This document shows positions 1-11,379 of a DNA stretch of 64,000 nt, in pieces. Within the stretch, counting starts at the first letter, position 1. Every line of letters begins with the position of its first letter. Under the pieces are notes generated by a model that saw only the letters and a list, made by a program, of their open reading frames with translations, made no database searches and had not been told where the DNA came from. Source of the DNA: Azolla caroliniana (Eukaryota > Polypodiophyta); assembly GCA_043228905.1 (NCBI GenBank), contig JBHGNT010000012.1:4216001-4280000 (forward strand), written 5' to 3'. The position numbers and the translations under genes are program-made.

Positions 1-299
1 CAACGATCAACTCCCTCGATCGGAGCGCTTGACTCGAACATCTCCGTCGGTTAGCGAATCTTCATCGACATGAACATTCCCGTTCTATCGGTTCACGAAC
101 TTTGGTATCCTCTTTTGGGTCCTTAAAAACGTTGTGTGTATGTATATCTTCCTTTTGTTGATTTTGTGAGTTGTGTGTGGATCGCATCCATTTCTTTTAG
201 GTTGATAGAATTTCGTAGGTGCCCTTTGGTTTTTAAAATTCTATCATGTACCCTTATGTTTTTAAAGTTATGCTTGATACCCCTTAAATGTTTTAAAAT
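1..299. other. No gene recognised
   Basis: AT-rich flank with short homopolymer runs. I see no coding signal, RNA gene or repeat boundary here. Confidence 0.4.
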
Positions 300-1750
300 T
301 TCATGGATGCCCTCATCTCCTTTTTTCCCTCTCTCTTTTTTCTGTTTGCTTCTATCTCTCCTGCTCGTGTTTGTCTGTCCATGCCTTTCTCTTCTTCCAT
401 GAATTCTTCTTTCTCTTCCTTCTTTGTTCATCAACGGCTACATCTCCTTCCACGTGTTCTTCCTCTTCTTCTTCGTTTTCGTCTTCTTCTTCTTCTTCTT
501 CTTCTTCTTCTATGCATTTCCCTTCTCTCATCTTCTTATTTTGTGCATGTCTACATCTTTCTTCTCAGCGTTGTCTTTGTTTTGGTTGTCGTGGTTGGTG
601 TCCAACCATCTGGCCACTCCGGCCATTGTTCGGCTATTCCGGCCGCTTCGGCCGCTCGTCTGTCTCCATCTCCCGCCGTGGTCATCTCTAACCGCTGTTG
701 TCGTCCTTGTCCGGCTGCCTCCGTTCGGCCACTATGACCGCTCTTAGGTTGCTCTCCGGCCTCTCCTCCGTCTCTGTCGGCGTTCAGTTGTCGTCGTCGT
801 CATCATCTTTCTGCTGTGAGTTCGGTCTGTCGTCCCGACCGTCTGTCTGTTTCTCCGTCTGTTTGGCCCTCGATGGCTCGGCTGCTCCAACCTTTGTCCG
901 GCTATTCCAGTCGCTCTTCAACTGTTATATACCCATTCCGACTGCTCTCTGGCCGCTCCGACTGCTCTTCAGTTGTTGTCCAGCCATTCCGACCACTCTC
1001 CGGCCACTTCGGCCGCTCCAGTTGCTCGTCTCTGTGTCCGGCTTCCTTCGTTTCCCCGGCCTTGTCCAGCCCTCCGGCGGCTCCGGCTGATCCAGCCACT
1101 GTCCGGCTATTTCGACCGGTTTTTGGCTCTTTTGGCTGCTCTTTCCGCTGTCTGGCCCATCTGGCCATGTCTGTCCGGTCCTTCTCCAGATTTCTCTATC
1201 GACGGGCTTGTCGGCCCTATTCGGCCGTCTATTTTGGCCAAGGTTCTTCGCTTTTCAGCGTCACTGTCGCTGTTTCGCCAGTGTACTCCGCTGTTTGTGT
1301 CCAACGTGTCTCTAGCCAGTTGTACGGCCGACTCCGTCATCATTCCGGCCGCCATCATTTGTTTGGCCACCGATGTCGCTTCATCCTGCCCTTGTCTCGG
1401 CCGTTGTTCGGTTGCCATCCGTCTTTGACCCTATCTTTTCGGTCCTTCGTTCATTCTTCCGTCCATCCATTCAGTAGTTCGTTCTTTCTTTCCGACCATC
1501 AAGTCTATCTTCAGCAGTCTTTGTCTCTTCGCATATCTATCGTTGTCCGACTGTCTTCGTTCATCCCGACCGTTGTCCCCTGTCATCTCCGTTGTTCGAC
1601 ACGAATGTCCATGTCTTTCTGGTTGTCCGGTTCTTGTCCCGATCATCTTTGGTCTGGCCATCGTCGTCGTTGTTGTTGTTGATCTCTCTGTCATTCCGGT
1701 TGTCGCTATGTCTATTTCTTTTTTTTCGTTATCATGGTCATTTCCAACAC
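300..1750 (+). repeat. Pyrimidine-rich low-complexity repeat
   Basis: The + strand is rich in C and T, built from variants of short units such as CCGGCCATTCCGGC and CGGCTATTCC, with a (CTT)n run at about 482-511. Long open frames run through it in several phases on both strands, as expected for stop-poor low-complexity DNA, so I call no gene. A part (about 1030-1165) is clearly related to the minus strand of about 3325-3490. The two blocks are therefore diverged copies of one repeat family in opposite orientation. It may be internal or LTR sequence of a retroelement, but no protein domain supports that. Confidence 0.55.
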
Positions 1751-2220
1751 ATTGTTGTCGCCATTTCTTGCATAGTACCGATTTGATTTGCTACACATCA
1801 TAAATTCGATTTATCGCACATCATCGATTTGATTTCATGCACATTTTGTTGTCGCCATGGCTTTGCCGCGTATTAGTCTTCAACTTCATCTTCAAAGGGG
1901 GTCGCCTTAGTGGTCGCCAAAAAGTGTTGTAAGTTTTAGGGTTAGGGTTGATGGTGATGGTGATCGAAAGCCGTCGAGGAATGCAACATGGTGATGCTAT
2001 GCGCAAGGAAGATGAAGAATGATGTGTGGTGATGATCTGCGAGAAATGGAATTGACGACGATGAGCAACAAATGGCAACAATGATGTGCATGAGAAGTGG
2101 GAAATGGCAAATTGATTGTGGCACAATTCTATGAACTAATGTTTATATCAATGGAAGTGCGGAGGAGAGAGGGACCCAACCGTCACAAGCCGTATCTTCC
2201 AAATGTGGGAGAATGCATTT
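1751..2220. other. Spacer without recognised gene
   Basis: Contains CACATCATCGATTTGATT-like short repeats at about 1785-1850 and a GATGGTGATGG run at about 1950. I see no supported coding frame. Confidence 0.35.
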
Positions 2221-2700
2221 CTATTCACATACTACCAAACAAATACTGCTAGAAAAAACGAATGACAAGACCCAAAAAATGACTGAATAGACATCAACAA
2301 GCCGGACGGACAGACAACGGCTGGACCAACGACCAGAATGCAAAGAGATGGCCAAAAACCCTAAGCAGGGACAACGGCCATAGGAGCAATGTCCTGACAA
2401 TGACAGCGAACAAGTGACAATCGGAGAGCGACCGGAGCAAAACAAGCTGCGAGAGAGCAGTAGCAGGAGAGCGACCAAACCGACGGCCAGATGAAGCAGC
2501 GGCGACCAGACAAGTCGACCGAGATGACGACGATGCTTGACGACGGCCGGCTGACGGAGACGACCACAGAGAAGCAGCAGCCGCATCAGGAGAGTTCCGA
2601 ACAGAGAGGGGCTAGATAGCAATAGGAAATAGGTCCCTCTGGATGGGAAGTGAGAAGAACAGTGCTGATGAGCAAACTCGGCTGAGGCCGATAGGCCGAG
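2221..2700 (-). repeat. Purine-rich low-complexity block
   Basis: This is the compositional reverse complement of the 300-1750 block: GCCGGACGGACAGACAACGG-like units on the + strand. Open frames on the minus strand are serine/leucine-rich and not protein-like. It adjoins the 40-bp tandem repeat and the probable LTR to its right. Confidence 0.4.
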
Positions 2701-2704
2701 GCCG

Positions 2705-2890
2705 AAACCGGATGTGGAGTACCCGGCAACGGAAGACCCGGTGAGAACCGGATGTGGAGTACCCGACAACGAAAGACCCGGTGAGAACCGGATGACTAGT
2801 ACCTGGCAACGGAAGACCCAGTGAGAACCGGATTACGAGTACCCGGCAACGGAAGACCCAGTGAGAACCGGATGGCGAAGGCCTGGTGAG
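2705..2890 (+). repeat. 40-bp tandem repeat, about four copies
   Basis: The unit begins AACCGGATGTGGAGTACCCG and continues GCAACGGAAGACCCGGTGAG. It starts at about 2706, 2746, 2786, 2826 and 2866, giving an exact 40-bp spacing. It lies just upstream of a TATA-like AGTATAAATATGAC, so it sits where the U3 enhancer of an LTR would be. Confidence 0.8.
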
Positions 2891-3300
2891 AAGTGCTCAC
2901 CGGATGAAGGGACATATTCGTAAATATGTTTTCTAAGAGTCCATCGGGGCTATATTTGTAAATAGCCGAAAAGTCATATTAGTATAAATATGACTTAGTG
3001 TGGAGTGGTTGTCATTCTTGTTGGTGCAAGATTAGAGTGCATAATTGTGTACAGAGAGAGAGAGAGAGGAAGAGGTCATTGCCTCTGTTGTAACCGCCGC
3101 CTGTGACGAAGATAGCAAGCTCGAGGTCGTTGCCTCGGTGCTATAGTGATAGTTTGCAGTCTGTGGGCTACCGTGGTTTTTTCCTAGTTTGGGTTTTCCA
3201 CGTTAACATCTTGTGTACTCTTCTCTTCATAGTGTCGTGCGTACATTACCCGTTTTCTGTGTTTTGATCCTAGGCTCGGTTGTGGCCGAGTGTTGTTCAT
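2890..3300 (+). mobile_element. Probable LTR (3' part of U3, R, U5) of a copia-like element
   Basis: The order is a TATA-like box (about 2980), a (GA)n tract (3055-3069), and paired 'GAGGTCATTGCCTC' / 'GAGGTCGTTGCCTC' blocks. These are followed by a CCGTGG...TTTTCCACGTTAACATCTTGTGT segment of the kind that ends many plant copia LTRs. No primer-binding site or partner LTR is visible, and both boundaries are uncertain. It may be a solo or broken LTR. Confidence 0.45.
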
Positions 3301-4165
3301 CGGGAGCGTGTGTTCATGTCACGACCAAATATTGGCCGAAGAGAGGAAAGAGCAGTTGGAAGGGCCGGAAACCAGTCGGAATAGCCGGATAGTGGCTGTA
3401 GCGACCAGAGCGACCGCAAGGCCGGACAATGCCGGGGAAGCAGAAAGGCGGCCGGGACGACAGACCGGACGCACAACTGGAAGACAACGAACAAATGGCT
3501 GGGACAATAGCTGAACAACGACCGGAGTGGTGGCAAATAATCAGCGACGGCGGCGAAAAATTAGGGATGAAGATGGCCGGACAACAGACAGCCGAGTAGA
3601 AGCAGTCAGATGAACGACGATGCCAGACAATGGCAGAATGGGTTGGACGAACCAGACAGACGAGCGGATGGGATGGACAAGCCCCGGATAGCCGACGCCC
3701 GGACAAACGACCGGGTAGATGCTGGACAAGGCGACGGATGATGGCCGGAATAGCAACCATTGAATGGTTGCAGAGGCGGCCGAAAAGACACGGCCAAAAG
3801 AATAGAGTCGAAGACCGAAACAGCAACAAACTGTCAGCCACACAAACAGGAAAAAGAAGAAAAAAAGGATGATGTCTGAGAAAGAAGATGCCGAAACAGA
3901 GAAAGAAAACAAGAGAGAAGACAAAGAAGAGGAAACAGACAACGATAAGAGAGAGAGAGAGAGAGAAAACGCAAACAAAAAAAAGGAGAGAGAAGACAAA
4001 GAAGAAGAAACAGACAAGACAACGATAAGAGAGAGAGAGAGAGAAAACGCAAACAAAACAAAAAGGAGAGGGAAAAATAAGAGAAAGGAAAAATAGAATG
4101 GCATTAAAGGAAATTTTGCAAATATGAGGCTAGAGAAAGGAAAAATAGAAGGGCACCAGATCATG
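3300..4165 (-). repeat. Inverted, diverged copy of the 300-1750 repeat family
   Basis: Read on the minus strand, about 3490-3325 aligns with + strand 1030-1165, sharing the CCGGC(C/A)TTGTCC, CCACTATCCGGCTATTCC and TGCTCTTTCC-type words in the same order. The right part (3895-4090) is GA-rich with two near-copies of GATAAGAGAGAGAGAGAGAAAACGC. The minus-strand frames are low-complexity, so no gene is called. Confidence 0.55.
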
Positions 4166-4168
4166 GAT

Positions 4169-4801
4169 TCACCCTAGCCCCAGCCCTATCTTCGACTTGT
4201 TCTTCACGACCTGTTTTTCATCCTTCAATTGTTTGATCAGGCTCGCGGTTGCCACTTCTTGGCTTCTGTAGTGCATGAGTTGGGTCTGATAGGTCGTCTG
4301 AACTTTGTTCAGAGCCATTGTAGCACGCTCTGTTGCCTCTGAGTGCTGCCGGGTCAGCTCTACCTGTTCTTTCGCCGCTCCCGCCAGTTGTTTCGCTACT
4401 TCAACCCCCTTCGACTATTCTTCTACCAAGGTTGCCACGGTCCGGTTAACCTCATCCCGAAGTTCCTGTAACTTCTCTTGTTGTCGGTCAGTTTCGGTGA
4501 TCAATTTCTTGTGTTCCGCATCCAAGTGTTTGTGATCCCGGTGCAGCCGATCAAAGTCTTCCGTTTTCTGTTTCAATCGTTGGTTGATCAGACGGTGAGC
4601 ACGGTCTTCCCGGTCCTTTTGTTGCCGGAGTTCTTCCTTGAGTCGCTCGATCTCTACTTCCGCCGAGCGCTGAAGTTTGTCCTTTTCCTGCAGGAGTTTT
4701 TCTTTTTCTTCCTTCAGCCGGTCATATGCTTGATGACCTTTTCTCAAGCTGCCGAGGCTGTCGGCCATCTTCCTTTGTTCCTCCTCTGCCATTTTTTTCA
4801 A
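4169..4801 (-). pseudogene. Coiled-coil protein remnant (unrecognised, probably element-derived)
   Basis: A minus-strand frame of about 210 codons begins at an ATG at 4801 and ends at the TGA at 4169-4171. It is broken once by an in-frame TAG just after the LVEE codons, near 4413. The product is almost entirely charged alpha-helix, rich in E, K, Q, R and L with heptad spacing (for example KLLQEKDKLQRSAEVEIERL), as in a long coiled coil. I recognise no catalytic domain. A stop sits two dozen bases upstream of the ATG, so either this is the true start or the upstream exon is lost. Because it lies next to LTR-like DNA it could be a captured fragment or a gag-like ORF. The family assignment is unknown. 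Confidence 0.5.
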
Positions 4802-5260
4802 TTCTCGGTCCTTGGCTCATAAGGCTCTTATGTAGCATTTATGTTCATCATTTTTTATAATTGACACATATTTCTCTATTTCCTTCTTAATCAAACATGT
4901 CACCCATCCTTGTGCTCTTCTTTGTCTTGGATTTTTCTCCCATATCAAAGAGTGTACATTATAGTTTCCTAATCTTTGAAGGGTGAAAACATGCGAATGG
5001 AAACAATTAGCTATGCCCTTGACATAGGTAATTAGCTATGCAAAAAGCTACCAGTGATAAATAGTCATTTTTGCACTATGAATGAAAACATTAGAATGTT
5101 TTAATTATATAAATGAGCACCATAAATGGATATATTCACCATAAATTATACACCGAATTCCTAGGTCCATTATGCATGATCCATTGTCACATCACGTTGG
5201 CCATCACTTTGTGACTATTCAAGCTTAAATTATTGTCACTATTCCTAACCCTATTGAGTC
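4802..5260. other. Spacer without recognised gene
   Basis: AT-rich sequence with a few short direct repeats (TAATTAGCTATGC). No coding support. Confidence 0.35.
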
Positions 5261-5269
5261 CATTCCTCC

Positions 5270-5660
5270 ATTGCTGCCATTCTACACTCAGTTGTCGTCA
5301 CTATGCGGTCCAAGCATCATCTGCCATTGTTCGATCCGACGGAGTTCACTCCTCCATTGCCGTCATTCTATACTAAGTTACCGCCACAGTTCGGTCCAAG
5401 AATCATCTGCCACTATTCGCTCCTATTGAGTTCTGTTGCCACCATTCTACACTTAGTTGTTGCTACTATTCAGTTGTGGATTGTTGCTACTATTCGATCC
5501 GACGGAGTTCACTCTCCTCCATTTCCCCCATTCTACACTCAGTTGCCACCACTGTGCGTCCCAACCATCATCTGCCATTGTTCGATCTGACGGAGTTCAC
5601 TCCATTTCCACCATTCTACACTCAGTTGCCGCCATTGTTCGGTCCTGGATTGCAATGATT
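5270..5660 (+). repeat. Tandem repeat of about 84 bp, five diverged copies
   Basis: The anchor CATTCTACACTCAGTTG recurs at about 5278, 5363, 5443, 5529 and 5612. Between anchors the copies share CCATCTGCCATTGTTCGATC and GACGGAGTTCACTCC. Short frames run through it but only mirror the repeat. Confidence 0.75.
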
Positions 5661-5888
5661 GTTCTGTCTGTTGATAATCTTGTGTATTGTTGTATATAAT
5701 CTTGTGTATTGCGGAATAATTTTTTGTATTGTTGTTGCCCATAGTCATCTTACCTCTTTCCCGACGGTGGTTGAGTATCCTTCACTCCGTTGCAACAAAC
5801 ATAAACTTACCAATGGTGGGATCACTCTTGTGAATCACCGGTTTGCATGTGGTTTAGTAACTACCTATGTGTCTTTCTTTGTGGAATT

Positions 5889-6346
5889 TTACTAATGAAT
5901 ATGTCAAGCCAAATGGAAGGGGAAGGAGGGTGTTTACCAATACCCCTCATGGATCATCAGGATAGGGATGACGCTATCAGGACACAACAAGCAATACGAA
6001 AGTATTGGGCAAAAAGAAGAAAGAAACATCATAGAGAGAAAGGTTGTAGACCAAGCACATCAGCAATGAAGACAAGAAGGTAGTACTTTATGGAATATTA
6101 AATGATCCATCGATAAAGGAGTTTGTTGATTGTGATGGTCTTAATGCAAACATAACATTTGTACTACTAAATAATCTTGAAACATAAAGGAGTTTTGTAT
6201 CCATAAGCAGGACAAAAGATGATCTTGTCTTAAAAAGGTCTAGTCTAATGATTTTACTTAATAGTCATGTTTACGATTTTAACATTAGTGTGCTATCTAA
6301 GGTAATTGGTGTTAGTACAAAAATTGTGTACAATACAATGAACCGG
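5889..6346 (+). pseudogene. 5' part of a transposase-like gene (left of the Ty3 insertion)
   Basis: Two stretches look coding. About 5895-6083 encodes a charged segment ending in a basic run (KYWAKRRKKHHREKG). About 6248-6346 encodes a short helical segment that stays open right up to the left end of the Ty3 element. The latter frame ends on codons AAC CGG at 6341-6346. The same frame resumes after the element at 13454, so these bases and 13454 onwards were once contiguous. The first stretch is assigned only by proximity, since stops separate it from the second. I associate the family with a transposase-like group common in invertebrates and non-seed plants. This is from memory and not searched. 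Confidence 0.5.
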
Positions 6347-7024
6347 TGTCGCGTTGGTACACGCGTGCGTGGAGAACAAGGCGGGACCACTAGGGTCTTG
6401 GACCGAGGAATAGGTGAGAAGAGGGAGAGAGAGAGAGAGAGCGAGAGAGCGAGAGACGCTCACACACATATAGACAAAGAAGCACACGGGGACGCGGCCC
6501 AACAACACAGGAGACACGAGTTGAGAACGCTAGCTTATGTATATAAATATGTGTATGTATTTGTATGTATGCAGACGACTCGAACGGTTACAGCCGATCA
6601 GGTCGGCGAGATGGATGCCGGCACCTGATCACCCACGCACACAGGAGAGCAAGATGGAGATTCTGCCAAAAGCACACGGGCGTTGCACGGAGCAGGATCA
6701 GCCTCCTGAGAACCTATGCAAAAGAAAGCTATGGAGAACGACAGAGAAGAAGAGCTCGGTCCCAGTCCGACAGCACTTCGTCCCCTCTAGCGTGCGATAC
6801 CTTCTCTCCCCCGTCTCCCTCTCTTTTATAGCTCAAGGAGGGAGGCCGTTTCACCCGTTTACATCACATTAATTCTCTGTCCTTTCCCCTATAGAATATT
6901 GCTACCTAGGATTTGACCTTTGTGCCTACCTATCTACTATACAACAAGGGGCGTGCCCACGTCTAAGGGCCGGTTCACACACAGTATACACGGTTTGCGC
7001 CTGGGGACGGTTTTCTTCATGACA
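6347..7024 (-). repeat. 3' LTR of Ty3 copy 1 (678 bp)
   Basis: Aligns along its length with 12737-13449. It carries a TATA-like CTCTTTTATAGC near 6823 on the + strand and a GA run at 6421-6440. It lacks 23 bp present in the other LTR (and in the LTR of copy 2), apparently lost between two TTTC words near 6890. Confidence 0.9.
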
Positions 7025-7100
7025 TCCGCCCCCACCTAAACGCGCATCCACCGGTATGCGCCAAAATTGGGTTCCTACGGGAGAAAACCGATCCTTGCTT

Positions 7101-9005
7101 TTATTCCTCGTTTACCAGTTCATCCTCCGCCTCGGGCTGCTCGTCGTTGCTGTCCATGCCCCCTAGCTCTGGCTCACCGTCGTGTCGTTTCTTGAACGCT
7201 TTGATCCTCTTCCCCGCTACCGGTATCGCCATTCTCGTACCGTCGAGCTCCGCGAGATGGTACGTCCCATTGCCGTTGGCGCCTGTTACTACGTAAGGCC
7301 CGAACAACCTCCTCGCAAACTTCCGTGTGGCCCTGTGCTGATTGTCGAGGCTGCTGTCGTAGACTAGCACCCAGTCGCCTTCCTCGATCTTCCTTGGCCG
7401 GAGCCGGTGTGTTCGGTCGAACCAGGCTTTGTTCCTTATCCTCGCTACCCAAAGTTTCTCCACGGCTCGCTCTACGTCCTCCGGCCTCCGCTCGAGCTGT
7501 CGAATCCGCGCCGCCAACAGTTCCTCCCGGCTCATCTCATCCCTCCAATCCACCGTGGCCCACGAGGAGATCGTTCGCTTTGTTGGCATGATCGGCTTCT
7601 GTCCGAACATAAGCTCGGCCGGCATGAACCCGATTACTGAATTGTGCGTAGTCCGGTCCGCCCACAAGGCATAAGGTAGCAGCCGTGGCCAATTCCCGAC
7701 TTGGCCTCTGCACGCCCGTACTAGCGCTTTGACAATTGGCCCGTGTCCGCGCTCCACCTTCCCGTTCGCCTCTGGATTGTACGTTGTGGTGAGCCAAAGT
7801 TTGACTCCTAGCCGGTCGAACAGCTCTTCGGCCTCTTCTGCGTCCAACTCACCACGGTCAACCACGATCTTCCCTACGCACCCGTATCGGCATACCACGT
7901 CCTCAATCAAAAACCGGCATATGGCTGCAGTCGTCTTGTTCTGCAGGGCTCGGCCTTCAACCTGGTTTGTTAGATCCTCCCGAGCCAGCACCAGATATCG
8001 CATTTGTCCTACCTCCATTGGCATCGTCACCAAATCCACCATCCATTTGAAGTGGACGGTCGGAGGGTAGGTTGGGTGAAGCTCGTCCCGGTGTCGGATC
8101 ATGGAATGGACCTGGCAGCTTTCGCAAGTCGCCACGAACCGATGCACGTCCTGGTATAGTCCCAGCCACCAGTACTTCCCTTTTAGCTTTTCAAATGTGG
8201 CCCACGTTCCACGGTGTCCAGCCCAAGGACTATCGTGGTACGCCACCAGCAAATCCTCTTGTTCCTCCTTCTTCGCCACCACTCGGAGCGGCATGCCGTT
8301 CCTCTTCTTCGGGTGCTTCCATATGTACCCGTCCTGGAGAAAGAATCGGTAGGATTTCTTCTGAATCCGGTTGGCCTCGTCTGTTGTCCATGCCGCGTCC
8401 GGTGTCATTGTTTTCAGGAACCCGCCGATCTGCAGCCACTCTCCATCGTACTTGCTCTCGTCAAAATCATTAAGCGTTGGAGTGCATTCCCTGCCTGTTG
8501 TTACGTGAGCCGCCTTGAAGAAGTCCATGCCGACTTCCTCGTCCTCCGAAACCATGCCGCCCTTGTTTTCGAACCTCGCCCTTGAAAGCATGTCGGCCAT
8601 GGCATTGTCTTTCCCGGAAATGTGTCGTATTTCCGGATTCAGGGACTTGATGTACGCTATCCACCTGAGCATTGCCAGGTCCGGCGTCGCGCATCCGGAA
8701 ACCATGCCAAGAATTGGCAGGCAGTCCGTCTCGATAATTACCTCTGCCTCGATCAGGTAGTCTTTATCGGCCTTTACCGCCGATACGATACCCCAGAGCT
8801 CGCGTTTAACCTGGGTGTATCCTCGTTGTCGCTCGCTGAGGACCTTCGCGCCGAACCGGATCGGGAAACGCATGTCGTCCTTGTCCTCTTGGTTGACGAC
8901 CCATCCGATCCCAGTCGGACTCATGTCTATCGTTACGTAAATTGGAGTGTCCTTTCCGTAGACAGCCTTTCGGAGCGCCGGAGTTGCGGCAAGTGCTTCC
9001 TTCAT
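7101..9005 (-). pseudogene. Ty3 RNase H and integrase part of pol
   Basis: An open stretch of 634 codons. Residues about 1-150 are RNase H (TIDMSPTGIGW with its D, then ELWGIVSAVKADKDYLI, and IETDCLP). Next comes the integrase zinc-binding region with H-x(6)-H (HDSPWAGH) and CESC. The core follows, with acidic positions in MVDLVTMP, VVDRGELD and NGKVERGH. A C-terminal tail follows, with DWVLVYDS and GPYVVTGANGNGTYHL resembling the chromodomain-free Ty3 C-terminus, ending in an acidic tail. The frame is intact, but its first Met is not a real start: the reverse transcriptase connection lies upstream in another frame. It would reverse-transcribe and insert the element if joined to the preceding ORF. 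Confidence 0.9.
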
Positions 9006-10584
9006 CTTTCAGACAGACTCTGTATGCTCGTCTCTCCACTCGAATTTTCACCCCTTTTTCAGCAACCTGTATAACGGCTCCGCGACGTGAGAGTAATGCG
9101 GGATCCATATGTGGTAGAACACGCACGCTCCCAAGAACCTCCGAACCTCCGTGACTGAGCTACAGTCGTCCTTCATCGCAGAGATGGCTTCTACCTTAGC
9201 CGGAGACGGTTTCCGGCCGTACGACCCGCATGGTGTCCGACGACCATGATCTCTGATTGCTCGAAGGCCGATTTTCCCCCAGAGAAGGTGAGCCTCGCGC
9301 CCTCCAACCTCTGCAGCACCTTCTCGCAGTCATCGATGTGCGTCGCCACGAATTTCCGGCACCCGTCCGGTCCGATCGTCTCGTCCCTTTCCTCCATCGG
9401 GCATCCCTTGATCGGGACGTCATCCAGAAACGGCATGGTGATGTCCGGGATGCAATCCCTCAACACCTTGTTCATTGCGTTCACCATGTGAGCCACCGAG
9501 TTCGTCCCTCCTTGTGGTAGGGTACACATCCGTACTAGGCCGAGAGGAGTTCGCATTGTCGTGATGTCTCTGCTCTCTATGGCTAGCTGGAACTGATCGT
9601 ACCCCGAGTAGAGATCACCGACCGAGTAAATCGACCTTCCGGCGAAGGCCTCCGCGAACTCGTTTATTGTCGGTCCGATTCCTGCGTTTCGAATGGTCAC
9701 CTTGTTGACCGGCTGCAGGTCTTGAATAAAGCGCAGCGTGCCGTCCTTCTTCGGCACGGTAAACCACCGATTCGAGTATGGGGCACTCGACGGTTCGAGG
9801 ATTCCCATCTCGACCTTCTGCTTTAACAGCTCCATCATCTTCGGGATGTGAGCTCTGGATACTGGAATCGGTTTGAGACTCCACGGCACATGCGGTACCG
9901 TGAATATCACCATCGGTTCCACGACTATCGGGTCTACGCACCCGATCTCCTCCGGTGAGAATGCGAAAGCCTTCCCGTGCCTTCCGAGCATTCCTCGAAA
10001 ACAGTCCTCTTCCGCTAGCAGTAGGAAGCCGCCCCCACCGATTTTGAGCTCGCACAGCATTATGTCGGTGAACGTGTGTCCTATGCGGGCCGGATTTCGT
10101 AAACTCGGGTCCGACGCAACCCCCTTTATTCGCAACTCGCTACCCTCCGGCAAGGGAGCCGCGACTGGCCTCACCTTCCGGTCCACAGTCTTGTACCTCG
10201 TGTCCACCCGGGCCGTCCGATCCGACTCGAGCCCTCTACTGAAGTCCGCGATGACTTTGTACATCCTTTCCGAACATACTGGAATCGTCCGGTCCTCTTT
10301 AAGGACTCCTCCGACTACCTCTCACAGCTCCCCCAAGGTATCGTCGAAAGAGACCGCCTCCACGGCTCCGTTGATTTCCTCTTCAAGGCCACGGATACCA
10401 CATGCCGGAAATTGCTCCTCCACCCTTTTCTTCTTCCGGCCAACAACGTCAACTATCATATACCCTCCGTTGTCGGAGAACCAAAATTTCCTACTTATAG
10501 TACAGGTCTTCTTCACTATCGTACACTTGTGGGGTGTTCCCGGAGTGTCCGGACTATCGCGGCCCCACGCCTTGATAGCCCTCT
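9006..10584 (-). pseudogene. Ty3 reverse transcriptase, frame-broken
   Basis: The main open stretch is 9191-10264 (minus). It has the thumb/palm order typical of Ty3 RT: GILEPSSAPYSNRWFTVPKK, LRFIQDLQPVNKVT, DLYSGYDQFQLAI, TPLGLVRMCTLPQG and the catalytic box MPFLDDVPIKG, here F-L-D-D in place of the commoner Y-V-D-D. The frame shifts near 9240, so the connection segment (FLGACVFYHIWIPHYSHVAEPLY-like, about 9020-9180) is read in another phase before meeting the RNase H ORF. 10322-10516 holds the linker from protease in yet another phase. At least two frameshifts separate it from its neighbours. Confidence 0.88.
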
Positions 10585-11229
10585 CTAAAATTCCTCTCGT
10601 CTTTCGCCCCCGAGGGTCTCACGGTTCCGCTCATGGTTCGGTCTCACCGTCAAGAATTGGACCGAGTGACGCCCATCCTGGCTCTTGACCCTTGCATAGG
10701 CCGAGCCGTTGTCCAACACCTTGGTCTCCATCCGTGCTGCCATGATGTACGGTTCTCCTAGTATAACCGGATGTGAGGACGTCTCCTGCACGAAGAAGTG
10801 CTGGTCCATCTCGACATCACCAATCTTTACTCGTACATTCGGGCAGGCTCCATGCAGTTCTTCGGTGGCATGCGTCGTTGCATGTATTTTCCACCCGTGC
10901 TTGGTGTTGATCGTCCATTTCCCCTTCTTATAGAAGTCCATGGACATCAAATTGATTTCTGAACCGTGGTCCAATGCCACCACCGGTTCATGAACATCTC
11001 TGATCTTCACGGGGGTCTCCGTGGTCGCTCTCGCCCAGTGCGGCCTTGAATAGTGGCTCTCCGCCAACTCGTCTTCCAGCGCCATGTCCTCTATGTGCGT
11101 CGTCCGCACCTCCACCGGCTTCTCCGGTTCTATCTTCGTCGACATCCTCTTCCTCTTCACCAAGTCTACGATGGAGTCGTGGAACTCCTTCTTGGCGATC
11201 CCGAGCACTTCCCTCAGCGACAGTTCCAC
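10585..11229 (-). pseudogene. Ty3 aspartic protease region
   Basis: A 214-codon open stretch containing VVALDHGSEINLM, a retroviral-type aspartic protease active-site loop written D-H-G-S rather than D-T/S-G. The flap and second beta hairpin follow (HFFVQETSSHPVILGEPYI). It lies between gag and RT in the expected place. Upstream codons (KEFHDSIVDLVKRKR) belong to the gag-pol linker. The equivalent region of copy 2 (20721-21300) reads similarly, which shows the D-H-G box is a family trait and not a recent mutation if copy 2 shares it. Copy 2 is too broken here to be certain. Confidence 0.75.
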
Positions 11230-11379
11230 TTTGCTGTCGAGGATTCGTTCTTCCAGGACCTTTCACAGGTCCGTGGATCTTTCGATTTCTGTGCCCAGCC
11301 GGTACCCGCCCCTCTTGGGATTATCCTGGGCGCCAGTTACACCGGCCTCATTTCGTCTTTGCCCGAATCGAGTGTCATA

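Noticed and set aside
816-1682. Long + strand frame (288 codons) and other frames across 300-1700
   Set aside because: All phases are unusually open because the DNA is C/T-rich and repetitive. The products are S/R/P/L-rich, with no domain and no start context.
7182-9520. Many + strand frames opposite the Ty3 pol
   Set aside because: They are antisense shadows of pol. Codon conservation with copy 2 follows the minus-strand frame.
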